64,000 bases of DNA, taken from an uncultured Alphaproteobacteria bacterium (GTDB lineage: Bacteria; Pseudomonadota; Alphaproteobacteria; Rhizobiales; Aestuariivirgaceae). Location of the stretch: contig CAMFKI010000003.1 in NCBI GenBank assembly GCA_945957365.1, positions 62,001 to 126,000 on the forward strand, read 5' to 3'. The position numbers were made by a program, and so were the translations under genes. Within the stretch, counting starts at the first letter, position 1; the number at the start of each line of letters is the position of its first letter. Shown piece after piece: positions 24,242-33,248 of the stretch. Below the pieces are notes generated by a model. That model was not told the DNA's origin. It ran no database searches and saw only the letters and a list, made by a program, of their open reading frames with translations.

Positions 24242-25264
24242 CTAGAGTTCGAAGATCGCCTTCACGGTGCCTTCCGCCGGCCTGATCCACTCGGGCATGC
24301 GGGCGGCGGCTTCCCACAGCGGCGCGCTGTGGGTCTTGATCGCCCGCGTCGGGACTTGTGCCTCGCGCATCGCGGCCATCACCCGCGCGAAATCGGCGAG
24401 CGTCGCATTGCGGCTCGACAGCAACGTGGTTTCGCGGCGGTGGAACTCCGGGTCGCTGAACGAGATCATGCCCTGCACGATCGACACCAGCACGTAGGTG
24501 CCGCCATGCGCCACGAAGCCGAAGCCGCGCTCCATGGCCTGAGGGCTGCCCGTGCAGTCGAACACCGCGTCATAGAACTCGCCCGCGGTATTGGCCTTCA
24601 GCCGCTCCACGTCGTTCTCGCCCAGCCGCACCGTGTGCTGCACGGCCGCAAGCCGGCTGGCGAAGGCGAGGCGGTCCTCGCGGCCGTCCAGCACCGTCAC
24701 CTCCGCGCCATCGAGCCCCGCGAAGATCGCAACGCCGAGGCCGATCGGGCCGGCCCCCACCACCAGCGCGCGGCTGCCGCGGCTCAGCCTTGCGCGCGCC
24801 ACGGCATGGGCCCCGATCGCCAGGAACTCCACCATCGCCGCCTCGTCCAGCGTGATGCCCTCGGCCTTGAACAGGTGGGTTTCGGGCAGGGAAAGATACT
24901 CGCACATGCCGCCGTCGGTGTGCACGCCCAGCACCTTGAGGCTCACGCAGCAATTGGTCTTGCCCGCCCGGCAGGCCACGCAGTGGCCGCAGTGCAGGTA
25001 GGGCACGACATAGACCGGGTCGCCCGGCCGCAGTGCCGAGCCCTGCTCCGCCGCGACGATCTCGCCGGACAACTCGTGCCCCATCACGCGGGGATAGGCG
25101 AAGTAGGGCTGGTTGCCCCGGTAGATGTGCATGTCGGTGCCGCAGACGCCGATACGGCGGATGCGCACCAGCGCTTCCCCGGGCTTTCGCTCCGGCACGG
25201 GATAGCGCACGATTTCCAGCTCTCCCGGGTTCCGGCAGAGAACGGCGCGCATCGTGTCGGGCAT
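24242..25264 (-). CDS. zinc-dependent alcohol dehydrogenase, probable L-gulonate/sugar-acid 5-dehydrogenase
   Basis: 340-residue medium-chain dehydrogenase. Catalytic zinc ligands are in GVCGTDMHIYRG and GHELSGEIV, and structural zinc is bound by CGHCVACRAGKTNCC. The NAD site is ALVVGAGPIGLGVA. It is divergent from uxuB-uxuA with only 54 bases between starts. In characterised pathways an enzyme of this class oxidises L-gulonate (or L-galactonate, L-idonate) at C5 to a keto-uronate that UxuB then reduces; that role is inferred from context. AAGGA precedes the ATG at 25264. Confidence 0.85.
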   Translation of the reverse strand: MPDTMRAVLCRNPGELEIVRYPVPERKPGEALVRIRRIGVCGTDMHIYRGNQPYFAYPRVMGHELSGEIVAAEQGSALRPGDPVYVVPYLHCGHCVACRAGKTNCCVSLKVLGVHTDGGMCEYLSLPETHLFKAEGITLDEAAMVEFLAIGAHAVARARLSRGSRALVVGAGPIGLGVAIFAGLDGAEVTVLDGREDRLAFASRLAAVQHTVRLGENDVERLKANTAGEFYDAVFDCTGSPQAMERGFGFVAHGGTYVLVSIVQGMISFSDPEFHRRETTLLSSRNATLADFARVMAAMREAQVPTRAIKTHSAPLWEAAARMPEWIRPAEGTVKAIFEL

Positions 25265-25298
25265 GGGCAGGCGATCCTTCTTGAGCGGTGGCGGCTTG

Positions 25299-25304
25299 TA
25301 TAAT
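25299..25304 (+). promoter_or_regulatory. perfect -10 element just upstream of uxuB
   Basis: TATAAT lies 15 bases before the uxuB ATG and would give a leader of about eight bases with no Shine-Dalgarno, i.e. a near-leaderless message. The -35 region is weak (TTCTTG at 25278-25283, 15-base spacer). Confidence 0.5.
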
Positions 25305-25318
25305 AGCACTGTGCCCCG

Positions 25319-26773
25319 ATGACGAGGCTTTCACTCCGGACCTGCAAAACCCTCCGCTACGACCCCGCGCTGGCCGATATCGGCATCGTACATCTGGGGG
25401 TGGGCGCCTTTCACCGCGCCCACATGGCCGATTACACCGATGCCGTGCTGGCCAATGGCGGCGCCCGCTGGGCCATCCTCGGCGCCAGCCTGCGCGCCGC
25501 CGACACGCGCGACGCCCTGCAGGAACAGGACTTCCTCTACACCCTGGCCGAGTCGGACGAGCAGGGCGAGCGCTGCCGGGTGATCGGCGCGTTGCGCGGC
25601 ATCCTCGTCGCGCCCGAAGATCCACAGGCCCTGATCGAGGCCATGTGCCTGCCCTCGGTGAAGATCGTTTCCCTCACCGTCACCGAGAAGGGCTATTGCC
25701 ACGACCCCGCGACGGGCACGCTGAACGAGCAGCACCCCGACATCCTCCATGATCTCGCCAACCCGGACAGCCCGCGCTCCGCCCCCGGCTACCTGGTCGA
25801 GGCGATCCGCGCGCGCAAGGCCCGCGGCTTGCCGCCCTTCACCGTGCTGTGCTGCGACAACCTCCCCGCCAATGGCCGCACCGTGGCCAGGGTCGTCACC
25901 CGCCTCGCCGAACTGCGCAGCCCCGCACTGGGCAACTATGTGGCCGAGCACGTCGCCTTCCCCGCCACCATGGTGGACCGCATCGTGCCCGCCACCACCG
26001 ACGCCGACCGCGCGCGGATCGCCGCCGCCACCGGCCTCGAGGACCGCTGGCCGGTGGTCACCGAGCGCTTCACCGACTGGGTGATCGAGGACCGCTTCCC
26101 GCAAGGCCGCCCGGACTGGGCCGCCCGCTTCGTCACCGACATCGCGCCGTTCGAAACCATGAAGCTGCGCCTCCTCAATGGTGCGCACTCTTCCATGTCA
26201 TATCTCGGCTACCTCGCCGGGCACGAAACCATCGCCGGCTGCATGGCCGATGCGGCGCTGGCCTATTTCGTCAGCCATCTGATGAATGCCGAGGTGACCT
26301 CCACCCTGGACGTTCCTCCGGATACGGATGTTACGGCCTACAAGCAGGCGCTTCTTGCCCGCTTCCGCAACCCGGGCCTGCGCCACCGCACCTGGCAGAT
26401 CGCCATGGACGGCTCCCAGAAGCTGCCGCAGCGCCTGCTCGGCACGATCAGGGACCGGCTGAAGGCGGGAGAGCCGATCGACGGACTGGCCCTCGGCGTC
26501 GCCGCCTGGATGCGCTACGTGACCGGCGTCGACGAGGCGGGCGGCGCCATCGACGTGCGCGACCCGCTGAAGGACGAGCTCCGCGCCCGCGCCGATGCGG
26601 CAGGCCTGAATGCGAAAGCACTCGCCCCTGCCCTGCTCGGCATCGAGAGGATTTTCGGCAGCGACCTGCCCGCCGATCCCCGCTTCACCACTGCCGTCGC
26701 CACCGCGCTCGACAGCCTGATCCGCCACGGCAGCAAGAAAACCTACGAGCGTTTCCGGAGCACCCACCCATGA
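25319..26773 (+). CDS. uxuB: mannitol dehydrogenase family, probable fructuronate reductase UxuB
   Basis: 484-residue polyol-specific long-chain dehydrogenase. The N-terminal NAD-binding region is VHLGVGAFHRAHMADYTD; the catalytic Lys/Asn region includes SLTVTEKGY, KLRLLNGAHSSMSYLGYL and the preceding DNLPANGR. UxuB reduces D-fructuronate to D-mannonate. Its stop overlaps the uxuA start (ATGA), which supports this over mannitol dehydrogenase. No ribosome-binding site is visible before the ATG; see the -10 element at 25299. Confidence 0.87.
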   Translation: MTRLSLRTCKTLRYDPALADIGIVHLGVGAFHRAHMADYTDAVLANGGARWAILGASLRAADTRDALQEQDFLYTLAESDEQGERCRVIGALRGILVAPEDPQALIEAMCLPSVKIVSLTVTEKGYCHDPATGTLNEQHPDILHDLANPDSPRSAPGYLVEAIRARKARGLPPFTVLCCDNLPANGRTVARVVTRLAELRSPALGNYVAEHVAFPATMVDRIVPATTDADRARIAAATGLEDRWPVVTERFTDWVIEDRFPQGRPDWAARFVTDIAPFETMKLRLLNGAHSSMSYLGYLAGHETIAGCMADAALAYFVSHLMNAEVTSTLDVPPDTDVTAYKQALLARFRNPGLRHRTWQIAMDGSQKLPQRLLGTIRDRLKAGEPIDGLALGVAAWMRYVTGVDEAGGAIDVRDPLKDELRARADAAGLNAKALAPALLGIERIFGSDLPADPRFTTAVATALDSLIRHGSKKTYERFRSTHP

Positions 26774-27942
26774 AGCAGACCTGGCGCTGGTTCGGCCCCG
26801 ACGATCCCGTCACCCTCGCCCATGTCAGGCAGGCGGGTGCGGTGGGCGTCGTCTCGGCGCTGCACCACATGAACCGCGGACAGGCCTGGACCGATGATGC
26901 CGTGATGACGCGCAAGGCCGAGATCGAAAACGCCGGGCTCAGCTGGGACGTGGTCGAGAGCATTGCCGTGCCGGAGCCGATCAAGACCCGCAGCGGAACC
27001 TTCCGCACACTGATCGACAATCACAAGGCCTCGCTCCGTGCGGTGGCCAAGGCGGGCATCAGGGTCTGCTGCTACAATTTCATGGCCATCACCGACTGGA
27101 CGCGCACCGACCTCGACTGGCCCTTGGCCAATGGCGGTACGGCGCTGCGCTTCGACATGGTGGACTTCTGCGCCTATGACGTGCTGATCCTCAAGCGCCG
27201 CGATGCGGAAGGCGATCACCCGCCGGAGCGCATCGCCGCCGCGAGGGCGCGCCTCGCCTCCTGGCCCGAGAGCAAGATCGCCCAGCTCGAGCGCAACCTC
27301 ATCGACTGGGTGCCGGCGCGCGAGACGGTCTATGACCGCGCGAGCTTCCTCCGCCAGCTCGACGAATACCGTGACATCACGGTCGAGGGCCTGCGTGAGC
27401 ACCTGTTCCTCTTCGTGCGCGAGATTGCCGATACGGCGGAGGAGGCGGGCGTGAAGCTCGCCATTCACCCGGATGATCCGCCCTTCCCGCTCTTCGGCCT
27501 GCCGCGCGTCAACTCCACGCAGGCCGACACGCAGAAACTCTTCGACGCGGTGCCCAGCCCCGCCAATGGCGTCACCCTGTGCACCGGCTCCTATGGCGCA
27601 AACCCGTCGAACGACCTGGTGAAGATGGCGCGTGACTTCGGCCCGCGCATCCACTTCGCGCATCTCCGCAACACCACGCGCGAGGCGGATGGCTCGTTCT
27701 ACGAAGCCGAGCACCTCGACGGCGACACCGACATGATCGGCGTGGTGGCCACCCTGCGCGATCTCGAAACCCGCGAGCGCCGCGAAATTCCCATGCGCCC
27801 CGACCACGGCCACCTGATCGTCGACGATATCGGCAAGAAGGTGAACCCCGGCTATTCCTGCATCGGCCGCCTCAAGGGCCTGGCGGAGCTCCGTGGGGTG
27901 ATGCGCACGGTGGATTCGTTCCGGACCGGTCACGTTCGATAA
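26770..27942 (+). CDS. uxuA: mannonate dehydratase UxuA
   Basis: 390-residue TIM-barrel dehydratase (E. coli UxuA is 394) that converts D-mannonate to 2-keto-3-deoxygluconate. It begins KQTWRWFGPDDPVTLAHVRQ and has conserved FAHLRNT, IHPDDPP and MRPDHGHLI, which carry the metal ligands and catalytic residues. It is coupled to uxuB. Kdg kinase and aldolase are not in the window. Confidence 0.93.
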   Translation: MKQTWRWFGPDDPVTLAHVRQAGAVGVVSALHHMNRGQAWTDDAVMTRKAEIENAGLSWDVVESIAVPEPIKTRSGTFRTLIDNHKASLRAVAKAGIRVCCYNFMAITDWTRTDLDWPLANGGTALRFDMVDFCAYDVLILKRRDAEGDHPPERIAAARARLASWPESKIAQLERNLIDWVPARETVYDRASFLRQLDEYRDITVEGLREHLFLFVREIADTAEEAGVKLAIHPDDPPFPLFGLPRVNSTQADTQKLFDAVPSPANGVTLCTGSYGANPSNDLVKMARDFGPRIHFAHLRNTTREADGSFYEAEHLDGDTDMIGVVATLRDLETRERREIPMRPDHGHLIVDDIGKKVNPGYSCIGRLKGLAELRGVMRTVDSFRTGHVR

Positions 27943-28028
27943 TTTCAACCAAAGGATGTGTTGTGCCGCGTGACACAGCCTTAGATTCATTCTGCGAATC
28001 AATTTCGGTGATTAACAAAATCTCCGGT

Positions 28029-28050
28029 TGACTCCTCATATCCGGAGTCA
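28029..28050. promoter_or_regulatory. perfect 7-bp inverted repeat upstream of the autotransporter gene
   Basis: TGACTCC - 8 bases - GGAGTCA, located 63 bases before the ATG at 28113 and 87 bases past the uxuA stop. It could be an operator or a transcript-end hairpin; there is no T-run. Confidence 0.4.
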
Positions 28051-28112
28051 TCAGGTGAGTTCCCAAAGGCGCGTACGCCACCAACCCATCATCAGACGAG
28101 TCTCCGGTCCCG

Positions 28113-31100
28113 ATGACCACCAGTTCCACCGTGCTGCGCGCGATCCCTATCGCATGCCTGCTGCTCTGCTCCACGTCGGCGTTGGCCCAGCAGGTCATCA
28201 ACGGCACCACCGAGACGGTGCCCGGCACGAAGCCCAATCCCTTTAGCACCGGACCCCTGACCGTGGGCAGCACCGGCGCAGGCACGCTCAATGTCAATGC
28301 CGGCGGCGTGGTCAATTCCACACTCTCGGTCCTCGGCAGCACCGCAACCGGCATTGGCACGGTGAATGTCAGCGGCGCCGGCGCCAAATGGACCAGTGCC
28401 AGCGGCACCAGCGCGTCGCTCATCGTGGGCAATCTGGGCAAAGGCGCACTGACGATCCGGAACGGCGCCCGCGGCGAAGCGATCAACGGGTCCTCCGTCT
28501 TCGTTGGCCAGGGTTCGACAGGCACGGGTTCAGTCACCGTCAGCGGATCGGGCTCGGCCCTGTCGGTTTCGAATGCCTTCAGCATCAACGCAGGTGACGT
28601 GCGGATCGACGGTGGCGGGTCGATCAGCGCCGTGACGGCAACCCTCAATCGCGCCACGCTGCTGGTCACCGGCAGCGGCTCGGACCTGTCGCTCAGCAAT
28701 AACATCTTCATCAACAACAATTCATCGGTCACGCTCGCCGATGGCGCGACAGCCAAGAGTTTCCGCATCTGGGTCGGAGACCAAGGCTCCCCGGGCACGG
28801 CCCGCATGACGGTGCGCGACGGCGCGCGCTGGACCATGGATCCCTCCTTAAATCCCAGCACCTACAGCGTCCTCACGGTGGGCCGCCGCGCCAATGGCGA
28901 GCTCTCGATCGAGTCGGGCGGAGTCGTGAGCGGGCTGCGCACCACCATCGGCGGCGAGGCGGCGACCGGCACTCCAAACGTGTCGGGCGTCGTCACTGTC
29001 AAGGGGGCGGGCTCCCGGTTCGCCACCACGGAATTCATGAACGTCGGCGAATTGGGAAGCGGCACGCTGTCGATCCTGCAGGGCGGCGCCGTCACCAGCG
29101 GAAGCGCCACGATCGGAACGCTGGCGACGGGGCGCGGCACCGTCACCGTCGATGGCGCGGGCTCGTCGCTCAGCGTCGGCAAGGCAGCCTCGGCATTGTC
29201 GCGGACCTTCGTGATCGGCAACAATGGCAACGCCAACAGCCTCACGATATCCGGCGGCGGTCTGGTGGAGGCCTATGACAGCCTCACCGTCGGCCGCCAG
29301 CTGGGCGCCACCGGCAACAGCGTCACCGTCACCGGCGCAGGCTCGAAGCTGTGGGTCGATGGCGGCTTCGTTGTAGGCCGCAATGGCACCAACAATGCGG
29401 CCGTGGTGCGCGATGGCGGGCGGCTCGAAACCGCGGGCTCGGCCTGGATCGGCGGAGCCATGGGCACCCCCTCCACCGGCAACCATGTGGACATCATCGG
29501 CAGCGGCTCGGCCTGGCTGCTCGGCGGCAATCTCAGCATCGGCGACAGCACAGGCCCCCTCAAGGACGGCGCGGAGGACACGCCAACCCCCGTGACGAAG
29601 CCCTCGGCCTCCGGCGACGATCTTCTCGTGAGCGGTGGCGCCACGGTCACGCAGTCGGGCAGCTCGACCGTCATTGGCGGCATGGGCAACCGTCTGGACG
29701 TGCAGACGGGATCGTCCTTCACCAGCAATGGCCGCGTGTCGCTCGGCCTCGCCGCCGGTTCGGGCTCGAACGTGGCGAATGTCACCGGCGCGGGCTCGAC
29801 GCTGCGCGCCGATGGCGGCCTCACCGTGGGCGGCGCCGGCACGAACAACACGCTGGTGGTCGACAGCGGTGGCAAGCTCGTCACCGGCAGCGCCGCCATC
29901 GGCTCCGCCGCGGGCGGCAACGGCAATGCGGTGGGCATCGACGGCGCCGTCTCCTCCTGGTCGCTGACGGGCGATCTCGCCATCGGCGCAGCGGGTGCGA
30001 GCGGCAATCAGCTGCTCATCACCAACGGCGCCAATGTCACGCAGACCGGCGGCGGCACCACCATCGGCGGCGGCGGAAACCGGCTCAACGTCGAAGCGTC
30101 CTCCACCTTCACCAGCGGCGGCGCGATCTCGGTGGGGAGCGGCAGCGACCTTTCTCTTGGCGCCAACGCTCGCGTCAACGGTGGCAGCCTGAGCATGGCG
30201 AAGGACTCGCAGCTCGACGTTTTCGCACAGGAGAACAATTCCTCCCTCGTCACGCTCAGCGGCAAGGCCGAGCTCGGCGGCACGCTCAATGCGGTGATCG
30301 ACGGCAGAAGCTCGCTCAGCGATCGCTTTCTCGTCCTGCACGCGGGCGAGGTCGACGGCGCATTCGACAAGGCGGTGCTCGATGACTATTCCGCCGGCCT
30401 CGACTGGACGGTGTTCTACACGCCCACCGACGTGTTCCTGCAGCTCGAGGCGCAGATCGCCGACATCCCGGGCCTGAACGAGAACCAGCAGAACGTGGCC
30501 GACGCCCTCGATGACTATTTCAACTCCGGCGGCGCGCTGCCGCCGAACTTCATTCCCATCTTCAACCTGCCGGGCGACCGGCTCGGCGATGCGCTGAGCC
30601 AGCTCTCGGGCGAAGTGGGCGCGAGCGGCGGTGCGGCTGCGGCGGCCTCCGCCAACACCTCCTTCATGCGCAGCATGCTCGACCACGCGGCCCCTGCCTG
30701 CGCCGCAGCATCGCCGGACGATCCGCGTAAGCGCTGCGAACATGCCGTGTGGGCCACGGCCTTCGGCAGCACGGCGAGCCTTCCCGGCGATGACGCGAAG
30801 GGCAGCCATGACACCACCACCGCTGTGGCGGGCGTCGCCACCGGCTGGGACTATGCCAGGGACGACATGCGCGTGGGCGTGGCCTTGGCCGGCGGCGGCA
30901 GCGGCTGGAACCTCGACGGCACTGGCATGGGCTCGGGCGACAGCACCTTCCTGCAGCTGGGCGCCTATGGCACGAAGCAGATGGGCCAGGCCTATGCTTC
31001 GCTCGCCGGCGCCTATGCCCTGCAGGGCATGTCCACCACCCGCAGGGTCGACGTGCTGGCGCCCGAAACGCTGACGGCGGATTTCGTCGCCAATGCCGTG

Positions 31101-31568
31101 GCCGGACGCGGCGAGGCCGGCTACCGCTTCGGTGCGGGCGACGGGCTGGGCCTCACGCCCTATGCAGCCTTGCAGGGCCAGGCCATCCGCCTTCCCGGCT
31201 ATGACGAGAAGGGCTCGCTCGGCTCCGGCAGCTATGCGCTGTCCTATGATGCCGCAACCACCACGGCGGTGCGCAGCGAACTTGGCCTCGGCCTGGACGA
31301 CACGGCTGAGGGAGCCCTGCTCTCGGCCCGCGTCGCCTGGGCCCATGACTGGCTGAACGACGCCAGGGCGCGGGCCGGCTTCCAGTCGCTGCCCGGCACC
31401 AGCTTCATCGTCAACGGCGCGGAGGCGCCGGCGGACCTCGCGCTCGTCTCACTGCGCGCCAATGTCAATCTATCGGAAAACACTGCCGTGACGGCGCGCT
31501 TCGATGGCGAATTCGGTGCCGGCTACCAGAGCTACGCCGGCATGCTGGCGCTCACCTATTCATGGTGA
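28113..31568 (+). CDS. autotransporter (type Va) with repeat passenger domain
   Basis: 1151-residue surface protein. Signal peptide at residues about 1-26 (IPIACLLLCSTSALAQQ). The passenger (about 27-800) is built from beta-helix repeats of the T5SS/PEP-CTERM-associated type, recurring as LTVGSTGAGTLNV-like and VTGAGSxL-like units. A linker is followed by a beta-barrel of about 260 residues starting near AVWATAFGSTASLPGD and ending with the C-terminal YAGMLALTYSW, the aromatic end expected for BAM insertion. It likely displays an adhesin-like passenger. Monocistronic. Confidence 0.92.
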   Translation: MTTSSTVLRAIPIACLLLCSTSALAQQVINGTTETVPGTKPNPFSTGPLTVGSTGAGTLNVNAGGVVNSTLSVLGSTATGIGTVNVSGAGAKWTSASGTSASLIVGNLGKGALTIRNGARGEAINGSSVFVGQGSTGTGSVTVSGSGSALSVSNAFSINAGDVRIDGGGSISAVTATLNRATLLVTGSGSDLSLSNNIFINNNSSVTLADGATAKSFRIWVGDQGSPGTARMTVRDGARWTMDPSLNPSTYSVLTVGRRANGELSIESGGVVSGLRTTIGGEAATGTPNVSGVVTVKGAGSRFATTEFMNVGELGSGTLSILQGGAVTSGSATIGTLATGRGTVTVDGAGSSLSVGKAASALSRTFVIGNNGNANSLTISGGGLVEAYDSLTVGRQLGATGNSVTVTGAGSKLWVDGGFVVGRNGTNNAAVVRDGGRLETAGSAWIGGAMGTPSTGNHVDIIGSGSAWLLGGNLSIGDSTGPLKDGAEDTPTPVTKPSASGDDLLVSGGATVTQSGSSTVIGGMGNRLDVQTGSSFTSNGRVSLGLAAGSGSNVANVTGAGSTLRADGGLTVGGAGTNNTLVVDSGGKLVTGSAAIGSAAGGNGNAVGIDGAVSSWSLTGDLAIGAAGASGNQLLITNGANVTQTGGGTTIGGGGNRLNVEASSTFTSGGAISVGSGSDLSLGANARVNGGSLSMAKDSQLDVFAQENNSSLVTLSGKAELGGTLNAVIDGRSSLSDRFLVLHAGEVDGAFDKAVLDDYSAGLDWTVFYTPTDVFLQLEAQIADIPGLNENQQNVADALDDYFNSGGALPPNFIPIFNLPGDRLGDALSQLSGEVGASGGAAAAASANTSFMRSMLDHAAPACAAASPDDPRKRCEHAVWATAFGSTASLPGDDAKGSHDTTTAVAGVATGWDYARDDMRVGVALAGGGSGWNLDGTGMGSGDSTFLQLGAYGTKQMGQAYASLAGAYALQGMSTTRRVDVLAPETLTADFVANAVAGRGEAGYRFGAGDGLGLTPYAALQGQAIRLPGYDEKGSLGSGSYALSYDAATTTAVRSELGLGLDDTAEGALLSARVAWAHDWLNDARARAGFQSLPGTSFIVNGAEAPADLALVSLRANVNLSENTAVTARFDGEFGAGYQSYAGMLALTYSW

Positions 31569-31583
31569 GCGCCACGCTTGGCG

Positions 31584-32012
31584 TCAGACGCGCGGGTGGG
31601 CCGGCATGCCGGCCTGGTCCTTCGGCACGATCATTTTGCCCACCGGCCACAGCGCGATGCCGGCCAGTTTCAAGTGCGCCCAGGCGAAGGGAATGCCGAT
31701 GATGGTGATGGCGAGCGCAATGGCCCAGACCACGTGCATCAGCGCCAGCCACCAGCCGGCCAGCACCAGCCAGATGATGTTGCCGATGGTGCCGAGCGGC
31801 CCGGTGCCGATGTCGTCCTGCCCCGTGACGCGGTCGCGCGGCACGGCGGTGTAGCCGAAGGGCATCAGCGTATAGAGGGCGATGTTGATGGCGGCCCGCG
31901 CCCACGGGATGCCGATGATGGTCACCGCCATGATGGCCGCCGCGACCAGCCAGCCGAAGGCCATCCAGGCGCCGCCCAGCAGGATCCAGATGATGTTCAA
32001 CAGCAGTGACAT
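31584..32012 (-). CDS. yccF: YccF domain-containing inner-membrane protein
   Basis: 142-residue membrane protein with two copies of the YccF (DUF307) unit. The first is NIIWILLGGAWMAFGWLVAA followed by TIIGIPWARA; the second is GNIIWLVLAGWWLALMHVVW followed by TIIGIPFAWA. Four helices are predicted. GGGAGA precedes the ATG. It is convergent with the autotransporter (15 bases between stops). Function unknown. Confidence 0.9.
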   Translation of the reverse strand: MSLLLNIIWILLGGAWMAFGWLVAAAIMAVTIIGIPWARAAINIALYTLMPFGYTAVPRDRVTGQDDIGTGPLGTIGNIIWLVLAGWWLALMHVVWAIALAITIIGIPFAWAHLKLAGIALWPVGKMIVPKDQAGMPAHPRV

Positions 32013-32120
32013 GGCGATCTCCCAATTTCCCGGCCTGACATATGGGGAGTTGTGCGCCGTTCCGCCAGCGGAATTTGCGGGCGGTTGACCCCCGCCTCCC
32101 GCGCTCCCATTCTCCTCATC

Positions 32121-33248
32121 ATGCGATTCATCCACACCGCCGACTGGCAGATCGGCAAGCCGTTCCGGAACTTCGGCGACAAGGAGAGCGTGCTGCGCCA
32201 GGCGCGGCTCGACGCCGTCGAAGCGATCGGCCGCCTCGCCGTTGCCGAACGCGCTGCCCATGTGCTGGTGGCGGGCGATCTCTATGACAATGAAGCCCCG
32301 GCGCGGAAGACGCTGCTCGAGCCCATGGAGCGCATGCGGAGTTTCGCCGCCGTCTCATGGCACGTGATTTCGGGCAACCACGACTTCCACCGCGGCAACG
32401 GGCTGTGGGACCGCGCCCGGGCGGAGGGCCTTCCGCCCAACGTGCACCTGCACCTCGCGCCCGAGCCCGCGCCCCTCGGGGAAGAGGCGGTGCTGCTGCC
32501 CGCGCCGCTGCGCCGCAAGAGCGAGGTGAACGACCTCACCGACTGGATGGACGCGGCGCCGAGCGCGGCGGGCCAGATCCGCATCGGCCTCGCCCATGGT
32601 TCGGTGCAGGGCTTCGCGGCCGACGGTGAAGCCAGCAACGCCATCGCTGCCGACCGCGCGAAGCGCGCCGGCCTCGACTACCTGGCGCTCGGCGACTGGC
32701 ACCGCACGCTGCAGATCGGCCCCGCCACCTGGTATGCGGGCACACCCGAGGCCGACCGCTTCAACAGCCAGGAGCTGGGCCAGGTGCTGCTGGTGGAGAT
32801 CGCGGCGGCGGGCGCTCCCGCCACGGTCACGCCGCATCGCACCGGCGCCTACCGCTGGCTGTCGCAGCGCGAGGAGGTCTCGGCCGGCACTGATCTCGAC
32901 AGCCTCGAAGCCCGCCTTCGCGCGCTGCCCGAAATGTCGAGCCTGCTCATGCGCCTCGACATCCGCGGCACGCTCGACCTGACGGCACGGGCCGATCTCG
33001 CGCGCCGCCTCGCCGGTCTCGAGGCGGCGATGTTCTGGCTGCAGCCGGACCTCGACGGGCTGCACGTGCGCCCCACCCTCGCCGATCTCGAGAAGATCGA
33101 CTTCGACGGCGTGCTGCGCGAGGCGGCCGAAAAGCTCCGCCAGCAGGCGGAGAGCGAGGCGGCGAGCCTGGTGGAGCGCCGCCGCGCCGAGGAGGCGCTG
33201 GTACAGCTCTTCCTGCTCACCCGTGACAGCCGCGGAGCGGCGGCATGA
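32121..33248 (+). CDS. DNA repair metallophosphoesterase (SbcD/Mre11, YhaO type)
   Basis: 375-residue calcineurin-like nuclease. Metal-binding motifs appear in order: FIHTADWQIG, VAGDLYDNE, ISGNHDFH, GLAHGSVQ and LALGDWHRT. The N-terminal 250 residues form the nuclease and the rest a capping region. It overlaps the SMC-like ATPase gene by four bases, the standard arrangement of SbcD-SbcC/YhaO-YhaN pairs that process DNA ends. It is shorter than E. coli SbcD (400). Confidence 0.88.
   Translation: MRFIHTADWQIGKPFRNFGDKESVLRQARLDAVEAIGRLAVAERAAHVLVAGDLYDNEAPARKTLLEPMERMRSFAAVSWHVISGNHDFHRGNGLWDRARAEGLPPNVHLHLAPEPAPLGEEAVLLPAPLRRKSEVNDLTDWMDAAPSAAGQIRIGLAHGSVQGFAADGEASNAIAADRAKRAGLDYLALGDWHRTLQIGPATWYAGTPEADRFNSQELGQVLLVEIAAAGAPATVTPHRTGAYRWLSQREEVSAGTDLDSLEARLRALPEMSSLLMRLDIRGTLDLTARADLARRLAGLEAAMFWLQPDLDGLHVRPTLADLEKIDFDGVLREAAEKLRQQAESEAASLVERRRAEEALVQLFLLTRDSRGAAA

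Noticed and set aside
28848..31346. 832-codon minus-strand frame opposite the autotransporter
   Set aside because: Repeat structure mirrors the passenger repeats on the other strand; no ribosome site and no domain.
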